A DNA stretch of 64,000 bases from Paraburkholderia dilworthii. Lineage in GTDB: Bacteria > Pseudomonadota > Gammaproteobacteria > Burkholderiales > Burkholderiaceae. The first letter of the stretch is position 1, and every line of letters begins with the position of its first letter. A model generated the notes under the pieces. That model searched no databases. It was not told the origin of the DNA and worked only from the letters and a program-made list of their open reading frames with translations. Below, in pieces: positions 24,993-33,357 of the stretch. The position numbers and the translations under genes are program-made. The stretch is from positions 39,397 through 103,396 of the forward strand of contig NZ_AWZT01000016.1 of assembly GCF_000472525.1 (NCBI RefSeq), read 5' to 3'.

Positions 24993-26090
24993 TCTGCCCG
25001 GCAGCTCGCCGAACAACCGTGAATCTACACCGGCAGCGGATGCGGGCACCGCCGCGCGCGTTCTTGCGAGGAGGCGTTCGAAGACGCGCAGGTAGTCGTC
25101 GGCCATGCGTGCAGCGGTGAAGCGCAGCTCGAACGAGCGGCGGCATTGTGCGCGATCTATTTCGCCGATGCGCGCCACCGCGCTGACAGCCTGTTCGACG
25201 TTGTCGACGATAAAGCCGTTGACGCCATGCGTCAGCACTTCCGGCACCGCGCCGCGTCCGAATGCAATGACCGGCGTGCCGCATGCCATTGCTTCGATCA
25301 TCACCATGCCGAAGGGCTCAGCCCATTCGACCGGAAATAGCAGCGCCCGCGCATTTGCGATGAGTTCGCGGCGCAACTCACCGCCGACTTCGCCGAGATA
25401 GTCGGTGAAGTCGCGCGAACGTTCGACGAGCGGTTCGATCTGCTGTGCGAAGTACTCGCGCTCGCCGGGGTGAACCTTGCCAGCCATTTTCAACGGCAGC
25501 CCGGCGCGCCTTGCGATTTCGACGGCGAGATCGGGCCGCTTGCCGGGCATGAGACGGCCGAGAAAGAGCAGATACGACGCGGGCTCCGGCTGAAACCCGA
25601 ATTCGTCGAACGGCAGACCGTGGTGGATCGTCGCTTGCCAGTTGGCGGACGGCACCGGCTTGCGCTGATCGTCCGAGATCGACACGAGCGGTGCCGACGC
25701 GAATTCGCGAAAGAGCGGCCCGTGATCCACCGGAAGCAGTTGCCCGTGCAGCGTGGTGAGCGACTTGCACGGCAGCGACCGTGCGAGTGGAAAGTGCAGC
25801 GGATCGCCGTGAAAATGCACGACGTCGAATTCATTCGCGAGATCCGCAACGCGAGCGAGTTGCCTCACGTGATGCGTAAGCGTGTCCCATACCGCCGTGT
25901 CGCGCCATAGTCCGCGCTCGCAGATCGGCACGAGCCTCGCAGCCGTGCGCGAGTCGGCGGTGGCGAACAGCGTGACGTCATGGCCTCGTCGAACGAGTTC
26001 TTCGGTCAGGTAAGACACCACGCGCTCGGTGGCGCCGTAAGCAAAGGGTGGGACGCATTCGTAAAGAGGGGCGACTTGAGCGATTCTCAC
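24990..26090 (-). CDS. Glycosyltransferase family 4 (GT-B)
   Basis: A 366-residue GT-B retaining glycosyltransferase. The N-terminal Rossmann domain includes the glycine-rich start (YGATERVVSYLTEEL) and FHGDPLHFPLA. The C-terminal nucleotide-sugar domain shows LFLGRLMPGKRPDLAVEIARRAGLPL, and the donor-binding EPFGMVMIEAMACGTPVI with the EX7E spacing. Acceptor and donor cannot be told. The start is a GTG at 26090 without a clear ribosome binding site; ATG options are not in frame. No other polysaccharide gene is nearby, so it may act on a small metabolite such as trehalose-like compounds, but that is unproven. Confidence 0.88.
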   Translation of the reverse strand: MRIAQVAPLYECVPPFAYGATERVVSYLTEELVRRGHDVTLFATADSRTAARLVPICERGLWRDTAVWDTLTHHVRQLARVADLANEFDVVHFHGDPLHFPLARSLPCKSLTTLHGQLLPVDHGPLFREFASAPLVSISDDQRKPVPSANWQATIHHGLPFDEFGFQPEPASYLLFLGRLMPGKRPDLAVEIARRAGLPLKMAGKVHPGEREYFAQQIEPLVERSRDFTDYLGEVGGELRRELIANARALLFPVEWAEPFGMVMIEAMACGTPVIAFGRGAVPEVLTHGVNGFIVDNVEQAVSAVARIGEIDRAQCRRSFELRFTAARMADDYLRVFERLLARTRAAVPASAAGVDSRLFGELPGR

Positions 26091-26163
26091 AGGGCAATCG
26101 TGTCATGAGGTTGGGTTCCAGCCGCGTTCGCGGCACATGCGAACGCGGCCATCGTGGCAGGCG

Positions 26164-26337
26164 CTACGAGTTGTCTTTCTTCACTTCGGACAGATCGTCT
26201 TTCTTCACTTCCGCTTGCCGGACCGTGGTGCCGTCATCGCCGGTTTCGGACACATCGGTTTCGAATGTTCCTTCGTCGGATTCTCCGGCGGCCCCGCTTT
26301 GCGCGGTGTCGTCTGGGTCATTCGGTTTCGTCGCCAT
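26164..26337 (-). CDS. Small acidic hydrophilic protein
   Basis: A 57-residue protein rich in Asp, Glu, Thr and Gly (MATKPNDPDDTAQSGAAGES and on) ending in a repeated EVKKDDLSEVKKDNS. It looks fully disordered. AGGGAGAG precedes the ATG at 26337. I do not know its function. The C-terminal EVKKDxLSEVKKD duplication is short but exact in pattern. It belongs to the group of tiny stress-type proteins scattered over 26-33 kb. Confidence 0.65.
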   Translation of the reverse strand: MATKPNDPDDTAQSGAAGESDEGTFETDVSETGDDGTTVRQAEVKKDDLSEVKKDNS

Positions 26338-26633
26338 TGCGCTCTCCCTGAGTTGGTTGGAATGCAACGGGCAACGAGCAAGGCGCGATCCCGGCCGGTG
26401 CCGCGACAGGCGTGAGCGCACATCGCGTGTCCTCGAAGCGGGTATGTAATCGCTGCATGTAGCCGCGCCAATCCGTGCATGAAAGATGGGGTAGGTCGCA
26501 CCCGCAACTGAGGGAACGATAGTAAAAATCCGCGTGGTTGCCGCGCCCCGGCATGGCGGTTGCTGCGTCACGGATGCCGCAACGAACATTGCGCCACTTC
26601 GGCTACTCCGTTCGAAAACCAGTGAGGAAACGC

Positions 26634-27179
26634 ATGAAAAAGATGACAGTAATTGCACTAGCGTGCGGTTGTTTCAGCCTGCTTCCGGTCGCCGCCAACG
26701 CGCAGACAGAAGCCGCCTCCACTACCGCCGCCAATCCGCTCGCACAAGTGGACAAGGACTTCGTTCAGGCCGCGTCGATGTCTTCATCGACGGAGATCGA
26801 CGCCGCGAAACTTGCGACCAGCAATTCGAACGACAAGGACGTGAAGTCGTTTGCGCATCACATGATGATCGACCACACGAAGCTGACCGTCCAACTGAAG
26901 ATGGCCGCGCCGCACGGCGTGGAAGTGCCGAAAGACAATTCGGACACGAGTGTGCTCGACGCGCTGAAGCCGCTGAAGGGTAAGGAATTCGATCAGGCTT
27001 ATATCCAGAAGGTCGGCCTTGAAGGGCACAAGAAAACCATTGCCGCATTCGAAAAAGAAATCGCCGACGGGCAGAACGCCGATCTGAAGAAGGCGGCGCA
27101 AAAGGGGTTGCCGACCATCAAGGAGCATTACCAGCGCGCACAGCAACTCGCCGCCAAGAAGGGCGTCGCCCAACAGTAA
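26634..27179 (+). CDS. DUF4142 periplasmic protein
   Basis: A 181-residue exported protein with a signal peptide ending at AANAQT (residues 1-23). The rest is helical and ferritin-like in pattern, as in DUF4142: DKDFVQAASMSSSTEIDAAKLA, then VKSFAHHMMIDHTKLTVQLK and DQAYIQKVGLEGHKKTIAAFEKE. The spaced HxxxH and His-Asp-His residues are the conserved marks of the family. DUF4142 proteins are periplasmic and linked to envelope or oxidative stress, but no catalytic activity is established. GAGGA precedes the ATG. It has no same-strand operon partner immediately upstream. Confidence 0.88.
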   Translation: MKKMTVIALACGCFSLLPVAANAQTEAASTTAANPLAQVDKDFVQAASMSSSTEIDAAKLATSNSNDKDVKSFAHHMMIDHTKLTVQLKMAAPHGVEVPKDNSDTSVLDALKPLKGKEFDQAYIQKVGLEGHKKTIAAFEKEIADGQNADLKKAAQKGLPTIKEHYQRAQQLAAKKGVAQQ

Positions 27180-27250
27180 CGTCGCTGTAGTGCTGTCCGG
27201 GCGCGCGGCGCCGCAGTGCCCGGATCTGATTGCGGCCGGTGAGCGCGTGA

Positions 27251-27273
27251 CACGCCACGTGGCACGTGGCGTG
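27251..27273. repeat. Perfect 23-base inverted repeat
   Basis: CACGCCACGTG / CACGTGGCGTG around one central G forms a near-perfect palindrome in the gap between the DUF4142 gene and the small basic protein. Without a T-run it is not an obvious terminator; it could be an operator or an mRNA-stabilising hairpin. A second GC-rich stem (TCCGGGC / GCCCGGA) lies just before it, near 27196-27225. Confidence 0.6.
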
Positions 27274-27344
27274 CTGGAATTTGTGTGGCAGGCGCTGGGC
27301 GCAAGCGTTGCCCTTGTTGAACGCGTAACTGATAGGAGAGGATC

Positions 27345-27497
27345 ATGCCGCTGAAAAGAGGAACATCCAGAGAAACAGTGTCGCGCAACATCAAGACTGA
27401 GACGAAGCATGGCAAGCCGCATAAGCAGGCAGTCGCCATTGCGTTGAACCAGGCTCGCAAATCGGGCAAGAAGATACCGAAAAAGAGCGACAAGTAA
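27345..27497 (+). CDS. Small basic protein, DUF6496-like
   Basis: A 50-residue basic protein too short for most gene finders: MPLKRGTSRETVSRNIKTET then KHGKPHKQAVAIALNQARKS and a KKIPKKSDK tail. The pattern GT/S-xx-T-x-S-x-NI-K-E-x-x-x-G-K-P-x-K-Q-A-V-A-I-A is common in phage and proteobacterial small proteins of the DUF6496 kind. AGGAGAGG lies 4 bases before the ATG. The function is unknown; the high Lys content suggests nucleic acid or membrane association. Confidence 0.75.
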   Translation: MPLKRGTSRETVSRNIKTETKHGKPHKQAVAIALNQARKSGKKIPKKSDK

Positions 27498-27538
27498 CGC
27501 GCTCGAAAACTATCGCGACATCGGATCGGGAGAGCCAT

Positions 27539-27976
27539 ATGGACACCGGCGACGCGCAGCGCAAGCACGGCGGGCAAGCTGCACAACTCGAGCAGACCGG
27601 TGGATGCGCGTGCGGGGCCGTGCGGTTTCGCGTCAGCGCACAGCCGCGGCGAGTCTCGCTGTGCCATTGCATGACATGTCGCCGTGTGCATGGCAGTGCG
27701 TTCGGCGCCTATGCGATGTTCTCCCGCGATACCGTGGAGTTCTCCGGCCCGATTCATGTATGGCAAAGCTCGCAGGACGGAAGAAGATATTTCTGTCCGA
27801 CGTGCGGCTCGGTCGCGTTCATGGAATATCTGGGAAGCGACGAACTGGACATACCGATCGGCGCGTTCGATAGCGTCGGCGTATATGAGCCGACCTACGA
27901 ACTGTGGTGTCGCCATAGGGAGCCCTGGCTGCCGAAGGGCGTTCGCACCGAGTACGAGGAAGACAGTCCAGAGTAG
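27539..27976 (+). CDS. GFA/CENP-V-type zinc-binding protein
   Basis: A 145-residue single-domain protein of the glutathione-dependent formaldehyde-activating (GFA/CENP-V) family. The zinc ligands are in place: GGCACGAVRF (residues 21-30), SLCHCMTCRRVHGSAFG near residue 41, and FCPTCGS near residue 86. In GFA proteins these Cys bind one or two zinc ions. Most such small members are uncharacterised, so the enzyme activity is not implied. A good start lies 42 bases after the previous small gene. Confidence 0.88.
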   Translation: MDTGDAQRKHGGQAAQLEQTGGCACGAVRFRVSAQPRRVSLCHCMTCRRVHGSAFGAYAMFSRDTVEFSGPIHVWQSSQDGRRYFCPTCGSVAFMEYLGSDELDIPIGAFDSVGVYEPTYELWCRHREPWLPKGVRTEYEEDSPE

Positions 27977-28034
27977 CCGTGCAAAAGAGTACGCAGTACC
28001 TCGGGGACATTACTTTCGCAATGAAGGAGTTGAA

Positions 28035-28160
28035 ATGAACGATCCGAAGCAATCCAATGCACAACCGGGCAATCCGAAGAACGCGGGTAAGCAGAACGGG
28101 CAGCAACAGCAGAATCAGCAAAAGACGCCGCAGCACCAGGGCGGCCAACGTCAGCCTTGA
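28035..28160 (+). CDS. Small Gln/Asn-rich protein
   Basis: A 41-residue low-complexity protein (MNDPKQSNAQPGNPKNAGKQ then NGQQQQNQQKTPQHQGGQRQP). AAGGAG is 5 bases before the ATG and codon use is normal, so it is likely translated. It is too short and compositionally biased for a family call and is probably disordered. Its place after the GFA gene (58 bases) suggests the same transcript. Confidence 0.6.
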   Translation: MNDPKQSNAQPGNPKNAGKQNGQQQQNQQKTPQHQGGQRQP

Positions 28161-28326
28161 TTCGCTGCTGAACGTTTTACCGGCGTCTGATTTCGGGCGC
28201 TGAGTATCCCGCCCGACGGGAGAGAGCGCGGCGCGCATCCGATGTGCGCCGCGCCCGCGTCTGAGCCATCGTTATGTGTTTCGTTGCAAGGCCCTTAACA
28301 GTCGATTCGCAATTGCAGGGATTGAG

Positions 28327-28620
28327 ATGGTGAGAAGGAAGTTGCACTTTCACAATAGTTCGCTGCGGGACCTGGCATCGCCCGACGGTATCCCCACCGC
28401 CGAAAGCGACTACAGAATCTATCCGACTTATCGACGCACCGTGACCGGCACGTTTACCGGCGACCTGAAGGTTGTACGGACAACCGACGATCGGGTGATA
28501 TTTCCATACGACGGCGCGCCGATGATAGGTCCGTTCGAAACTGCGCGGGAAGCACGCGAGGCGGCAGCGCGCAAAGGCGCGGAGGTGGTCGCGGCCGACT
28601 TGCTGAACCCGGAACTGTGA
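28327..28620 (+). CDS. DUF6723-like small protein
   Basis: This 97-residue protein (from MVRRKLHFHNSS) reads like the DUF6723 family found in Burkholderiaceae: the HNSSLRDLASPDG start, SDYRIYPTYRRTVTGTFTGDLKVVRTTDDRVIFPYDGAP core and the GPFETAREAREAAARKGAEVVAADLLNPEL end. The ATG at 28327 follows AGGG; a longer frame from 28276 exists but lacks a ribosome binding site. It has no catalytic motif that I can see, and the function is unknown. Confidence 0.7.
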   Translation: MVRRKLHFHNSSLRDLASPDGIPTAESDYRIYPTYRRTVTGTFTGDLKVVRTTDDRVIFPYDGAPMIGPFETAREAREAAARKGAEVVAADLLNPEL

Positions 28621-28783
28621 GCCCGCGAACTCACGGAGGACTCGTTCGTTCCGACATAAACGATGGAAGGCACCGGGAAATATGCGCGGCATACGAGCGA
28701 CATAAGAGCGACATTCGGGCAACATGCGCCGGTCCAGGGGATGGCGCGCAGGTCGCCGCGCGACAAGCCGGCGAGGCTCGGCA

Positions 28784-29314
28784 TCAGGAAGCGCCTTCGG
28801 GCTCCTTTGCCGTCTCCGCCGGGGCGTCTTGCACGCAGGCATCCACGTCGACGGTCTGCTTGCCGTGTGCGCCTACGCGGCTTGCCAGCCGCAAATACGC
28901 TTCGGCGAGCCGGCGAAGATCATCTTCCGAAGCGTCCTCGATACCGATCAGCTGATTGTTCGCCGCGCGATGCGAAGCAAGCAATTCGTTGAGCTTCAGA
29001 TGCATCGCAACACTGTCCTTGTTCTGACTTTGCTGGATCAGAAACACCATCAGGAAGGTAATGATGGTGGTGCCGGTGTTGATGACCAGTTGCCAGGCGT
29101 CGGAAAAATGAAAGAGTGGTCCGGTGACGGCCCAGACGATCACAGTAATGATCGCGAGAGCGAATGCAACCGGCGAACCGGCAAGCCGCGTAACTGAACT
29201 TGCGAAGGCGTCGAATGCACGCGTGATGGGATTGCGTGCTGCGTACGCAGGGCTGGACGTCTGCGGGACAGTGTCCATGCTGTCCGAGCTGGAGCCCGCA
29301 TCTGCTGGTCGCAT
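28784..29314 (-). CDS. Low-affinity iron permease family membrane protein
   Basis: A 176-residue protein of the low-affinity iron permease family (PF04120), small proteins with two membrane helices. Helices lie at about residues 48-65 (FALAIITVIVWAVTGPLF) and 75-95 (INTGTTIITFLMVFLIQQSQ), the latter bearing the family motif FLMVFLIQQSQNKDSVAMHLKLNELL. The C-terminal domain is cytoplasmic and helical. The ATG at 29314 follows GGAG. The iron-transport role is inferred from yeast Fet4-like annotation and is weak in bacteria. Confidence 0.82.
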   Translation of the reverse strand: MRPADAGSSSDSMDTVPQTSSPAYAARNPITRAFDAFASSVTRLAGSPVAFALAIITVIVWAVTGPLFHFSDAWQLVINTGTTIITFLMVFLIQQSQNKDSVAMHLKLNELLASHRAANNQLIGIEDASEDDLRRLAEAYLRLASRVGAHGKQTVDVDACVQDAPAETAKEPEGAS

Positions 29315-29402
29315 TGTGTTTCTCCGGGAATTGCTCTTGTTCAGCTCGTAGCACACTGCGTGCCGGGCGTTGGCGCAATTGCCGGTAGGGAGGACGAAAC
29401 AC

Positions 29403-29621
29403 TCAGCAGCAGGCGCATCCGCCGCGATGCCGCATGCCATAACTTCCGCTTTCTTCGCGAGCGTCGTCCGCCGAGCCGCCGCCGACCGAAGGAGCGCCGA
29501 TTACCACACGTGCAGCCGTATTCCCGCATTGCGGGCACGGCGCGGGTTCGTCGCGTTCGGCAATGCGGCGGACCGTTTCGAAACCGCCGCAGTCGGCGCA
29601 CTGGTAGTCGTAAACTGGCAT
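29403..29621 (-). CDS. FmdB-type zinc ribbon protein
   Basis: A 72-residue protein with the FmdB zinc ribbon: MPVYDYQCADCGGFETVRR has one CxxC pair, PAPCPQCGNTAARVV the second. It ends in CACC, a Cys-rich tail of unknown role. FmdB-type proteins are putative transcription regulators in C1-metabolism gene clusters, but most members are uncharacterised. The ATG at 29621 is preferred over the upstream in-frame MIIYRSA. Confidence 0.82.
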   Translation of the reverse strand: MPVYDYQCADCGGFETVRRIAERDEPAPCPQCGNTAARVVIGAPSVGGGSADDAREESGSYGMRHRGGCACC

Positions 29622-29685
29622 CGGTGCGGATCTGTATATGATCAATAACCGTAACGGCTAATCGCCGGTATAGAGGCTCGACAGT

Positions 29686-31854
29686 TTAGTCGACGTCGGT
29701 TCGCAACTGCTCGAGCTTTGCGCGCACGCGCTCGGCGAGCACCTCGGGAGCGAACGGTTTGCGGATCACTTCCATGTCGGAGAGCGCATCGCCCGGCGCA
29801 TAGCCGGTGACGAGAATAACCGGCATCGCCGGATAGCGTTGCCTCACAGCCTCCGCGACCTGGCGGCCGTTCATCGCGCCGGGCAGAGCGACGTCGCTGA
29901 TCAGCAGGTCGAAACGAGCGCCGGCATGCAAGAGCCGCAACGCAGCGGCTCCGCTGTCGGCTTCGAGCACGCGGTAGCCCTGTTCCCTCAATTGCTCCGC
30001 GGTCACTTCGCGGACGATCTCTTCGTCCTCGACAAGTATGATGGTTTTTGCAGGGTCTTTGCGATCGTCTTCCATATCTTCTCTTTGAACGGAGGCAGGC
30101 AAGCACAGGCGTACGGTCGTCCCTTTGCCGAGGGCCGTTTCCATCTGCACGATTCCGCCGGACTGTCTGACGAAACCGTAGATCTGGCTCAGGCCGAGGC
30201 CGACGCCCTGGCCCGAGGGCTTCGTTGTGAAGAACGGCTCGAATGCGTGCTCCACGATTTTGGGCGACATGCCCGTGCCGGTATCGGACACTCCAATGCA
30301 GCAGTAACGCCCGGGCTGGGCGTCCTCGAATCCGGCGACTTCGGCTTCGCTCAATATGACCTCGCTCGTGCTGATGGTGAGCCATCCGCCGTCCGGCATC
30401 GCGTCGCGCGCGTTCACGCATAGATTGACGAGTGCGCTTTCCATCTGGTTGGGGTCGCACTGCACGAGCCAGGTCCCGTCGCCGAGCTTCAGTTCGACGT
30501 TGATCCCCGCGCCTACTACGCGGCGGATCATGTCCTCCATGTCGTGCGCGATCGCATCGAGGCTCACGAGCCGGGGCTCGAGCGTCTGCTGGCGGCCGAA
30601 CGCGAGCAGCCTGTGCGTCAATGTTGCCGCACGGGTTGCGCCTTTTTCCGCCCGTTCGACGAGCGTGACCACGTCGGTCGGCCGGCCCTGTTGCATGCGC
30701 ACGCGGATCAGGCTCAGACAACTCATGATTGCTTGCAGCATGTTGTTGAAGTCGTGTGCGATGCCGCCGGTAAGCTGGCCGATTGCCTTTAATTTTTCGC
30801 TGTGGCGCAAACGTTCTTCTGCGCGTGAGCGTTCGCGGCTTTCGCGATGAAGCGTATCCAGTGCCCGCTGCAATTCGGCGGTGCGCTCCAATACGCGCCT
30901 TTCAAGTTCTTCGCTGCCGCGTTCCAAGGCTTCGCGTGCGCGGGCCTGGTCCTCGATATCTGTCGATGTGCCGAGCCATGCGACGATGCCGTTTTCGGCG
31001 CGAACCGGGGTCGCGCGGGTCTGGAACCAGCGGTACGCGCCGTCGGACGCGCGGCGGATGCGGTGCTCGACCGCATATTTCCCTTTCGCCTCGCACGCGC
31101 TCCACGCCGCGATGGTCGCCTCGCGATCGCCCGGGTGAACCGCATCGAGCCAGCCAAAATCTAGACTGTCCTGCTCCGAAATGCCGCTGTATTCGATCCA
31201 CTGCGGACTACCCCACGTGCGCTCGCCGGTACTCCTGCAGGTGAACACCAGTTGCGGGATCTGCGTGGCCAGCATCCGGTAGCGCTCTTCGCTCTCGCGC
31301 AGCCAGATTGCATGTTTGCGCGTTTCGGCGGCGATTCGCAGCCGCTCGACGGCGGCGGCAAGCAGGTTCGCGTAGGAGCGCAGGAATTCGGTATCGAGGT
31401 CATTGAAGTCGCGGGGCTTGCGGCTGTCCACCTGCAACACGCCGTACGCCGGCCGTTCTTTTCCGCCGAGAATGACTACGTTGACGAGCGCTTTCACCCC
31501 CGCATCCACGATGAACTGTGAATAGCGAAAGCGCTTTTCATTGGCGATGTCCGGCGAAATGGCGGGCTTGCCCGTTTGCAGCGCATAACCCTCGGACGAG
31601 CCGCGCTCCGCTCGCGCTGTCGCATGACCGACCACGCCTGGCGGCCAGCCGACGCCGGCGCGCACCAGGAGCGTCATGCGGTCCTCCTGCAATTCCATGA
31701 CCTTCGCCATATCTGTTTGCAGCGCTTCGGCGACGAGACGGCATGCCTCGCTGAGAATTTCATCCAGATCGTCGGAGCGGAGCGCAAGCTCGCCGAACTG
31801 CGCCAGAATCGCTTGCTGGTTGACAAGAATGGCTTCGCGGTCCGCAGTGCTCAC
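29686..31854 (-). CDS. Hybrid histidine kinase, GAF-PAS-HisKA-HATPase-REC
   Basis: A soluble 722-residue hybrid kinase. A GAF domain takes about residues 1-180 (LVAEALQTDMAKVMELQ and GVLQVDSRKPRDFNDLD), a PAS about 190-310, then a coiled helix, HisKA with the phospho-His near 367 (IAHDFNN), HATPase_c with GTGMSP and GVGLGLSQIYG, and one REC with phospho-Asp near 654. It resembles bacteriophytochrome-like and light/redox-sensing hybrid kinases but has no bilin-binding Cys in an N-terminal PAS. It closely resembles the kinase at 20933 in the HisKA and HATPase parts. There is no cognate response regulator beside it. Confidence 0.9.
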   Translation of the reverse strand: MSTADREAILVNQQAILAQFGELALRSDDLDEILSEACRLVAEALQTDMAKVMELQEDRMTLLVRAGVGWPPGVVGHATARAERGSSEGYALQTGKPAISPDIANEKRFRYSQFIVDAGVKALVNVVILGGKERPAYGVLQVDSRKPRDFNDLDTEFLRSYANLLAAAVERLRIAAETRKHAIWLRESEERYRMLATQIPQLVFTCRSTGERTWGSPQWIEYSGISEQDSLDFGWLDAVHPGDREATIAAWSACEAKGKYAVEHRIRRASDGAYRWFQTRATPVRAENGIVAWLGTSTDIEDQARAREALERGSEELERRVLERTAELQRALDTLHRESRERSRAEERLRHSEKLKAIGQLTGGIAHDFNNMLQAIMSCLSLIRVRMQQGRPTDVVTLVERAEKGATRAATLTHRLLAFGRQQTLEPRLVSLDAIAHDMEDMIRRVVGAGINVELKLGDGTWLVQCDPNQMESALVNLCVNARDAMPDGGWLTISTSEVILSEAEVAGFEDAQPGRYCCIGVSDTGTGMSPKIVEHAFEPFFTTKPSGQGVGLGLSQIYGFVRQSGGIVQMETALGKGTTVRLCLPASVQREDMEDDRKDPAKTIILVEDEEIVREVTAEQLREQGYRVLEADSGAAALRLLHAGARFDLLISDVALPGAMNGRQVAEAVRQRYPAMPVILVTGYAPGDALSDMEVIRKPFAPEVLAERVRAKLEQLRTDVD

Positions 31855-32054
31855 GGCAAGATCCCTTGCTTGCTATGGTGACGAAAGTGGGCCGCCAATC
31901 TGCAGCGGCCCGTCCAGATGAACGAGCCAGATTCATTCCCGCTACCGCAATTGGCGAAGCACGCGATGCGTCGCGAGCAAAACACGTCGGACTGACGCGA
32001 GGAACGCGCGATGCTGCATGCTCAGCCACTGCTTGGCAAATCAAGGAGAAGCAC

Positions 32055-32276
32055 ATGGCGAAGTCCGATACGAACTCGAACGGTGGTCCGATCCGCAAGT
32101 TCATCGATGTGCAGAAGGCGCTGAAGGGCGCTTCGTATCCGGCCGACAAGGCGAGTCTGCTCGATACGGCGAAAGGCAACGGCGCCGACGAAGAAGTGCT
32201 CGACGCACTCGAACGCCTGCCGGAGCAGGAGTACGGTAGTCCCGCGGAAGTGTCGAAAGGTGTGGGCAACGAATAG
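32055..32276 (+). CDS. DUF2795 protein
   Basis: This 73-residue protein fits DUF2795: IRKFIDVQKALKGASYPADKASLLDTAKGNGADEEVLDALERLP. The pattern "alpha-L-K-G-x-x-Y-P-A-x-K-x-x-L-L-x-x-A-x-x-x-G-A-x-x-x-V-x-x-x-L-x-x-L-P" is the family signature. AAGGAGAAG precedes the ATG. Such proteins are stress-related in several bacteria but not characterised. It starts 200 bases from the start of the hybrid kinase and is divergent from it. Confidence 0.85.
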   Translation: MAKSDTNSNGGPIRKFIDVQKALKGASYPADKASLLDTAKGNGADEEVLDALERLPEQEYGSPAEVSKGVGNE

Positions 32277-32408
32277 CGGCCCGCTCACGAACGCGCGAGG
32301 CGCACCGGCGTTCGCTGTCAAATCTGCAAACATCGGGGAAGTAAATACACGTATTGCCTCGCGCGTTCGGCGATGCGTTCGCTGTGCGGGTCTGGAGCGC
32401 CCGTGCTA

Positions 32409-32828
32409 TCACGCTTGCCCAAGCTCGCCGAGCATCACGGAGAGCGTGCCCGATTCGCTCTGCACGCCAGCGTCGAGATTAATCGCGCCCGGCGTTTCGG
32501 TTTCGATTGCGCGCAGCAGGCGTGGCGCAAACGATGCTCCGAAGCGCGCGATCATCGCTTCGCGTGCCGCGTCGTCGGCATGGGCGAGGCTGCGCAATTC
32601 GTCGAGCGGCAAACCGACGAAGAGATTCAGCGGATACGGCGGCGCATCGGGATCGGACAACGCCGCCTGCGACTCCGGCGCGCGGATGCGCAAGCCCGGT
32701 TGCAGATGCGCCGCCAGTTCAGCCGTCACTTCGTAGTCCGGTGCGAAGTTGAGCGAGGTTTTGGCCTCGCTTTCCAGAAAAGGCGCAACGCCTTCGAGGC
32801 GCGCGAGTTCTTCATCGCTGAGCAGCAT
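32409..32828 (-). CDS. Hypothetical protein
   Basis: A 139-residue acidic cytoplasmic protein (MLLSDEELARLEGVAPFLES). I do not recognise the family. The PPYPLNLFVGLPLDELRSLAHADDAAREAMIARFG centre and LLRAIETETPGAINLDAG look like conserved elements of a small domain. AAAGGAGA precedes the ATG at 32828. It is convergent with the DUF2795 gene and has no partner in an operon. Confidence 0.65.
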   Translation of the reverse strand: MLLSDEELARLEGVAPFLESEAKTSLNFAPDYEVTAELAAHLQPGLRIRAPESQAALSDPDAPPYPLNLFVGLPLDELRSLAHADDAAREAMIARFGASFAPRLLRAIETETPGAINLDAGVQSESGTLSVMLGELGQA

Positions 32829-33001
32829 GGTCGGTTCTCCTTTGGGTGCGGTTCATTCGTGTGAGACTACCGTCGAAGCAAACCGCTTGCCGCGCCGCGT
32901 CGGCCTGCCGCTGGCAGTCCCAGGCACAAGCAATGCTGGCGACACTGCATTGACGAACCCATGCCGCGTTTCGCGCGACGACGAACCGAACGGGTGCTAC
33001 C

Positions 33002-33268
33002 ATGCATTGGAATCCGAAAGGCGCGTTGCTGGCCGTGTCGCTTTCCGCACTGGCCGCAGTGGCGACAAGTGCGGCCGGTTGCAAAAAAGTGGACGACACC
33101 AGCAAGGACACCATGAGCTCCGCGAGCAGCGGCGTGATGAGCAACTCAGCGGGCGCGAAAGGAACGAGCGGTGAAAGCGACGCCGCGAAGCGCGCGAGCG
33201 ATGCAGCGGCGGCGAGCGGCCCGGGTCAGTCCGCCAGCGCGGCGCCTGCTGCCTCCGGCAGTCAATAA
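33002..33268 (+). CDS. Small exported Ser/Ala-rich protein, possible lipoprotein
   Basis: An 88-residue protein with an N-terminal hydrophobic segment (residues 8-26) ending at ATSAAGCKK; the Cys at about residue 27 after S-A-A-G could be a lipidated Cys, though the lipobox is not perfect. The rest is Ser, Ala and Gly-rich and looks disordered. This kind of protein often coats or marks the periplasm; the role is unknown. Codon use matches a coding frame of the neighbouring genes. Confidence 0.55.
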   Translation: MHWNPKGALLAVSLSALAAVATSAAGCKKVDDTSKDTMSSASSGVMSNSAGAKGTSGESDAAKRASDAAAASGPGQSASAAPAASGSQ

Positions 33269-33357
33269 CGTTTTAATGCATAGCGTGCCACCGTGTGCCG
33301 CGCGCCGCTGTGCTAATGAATGCGGGCTCGGTCTTGGCCCCTTCGCAAAGGAAACTC

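Noticed and set aside
27251..27273. The 23-base palindrome as an intrinsic terminator of the DUF4142 gene
   Set aside because: No T-run follows it; it is listed only as a repeat.
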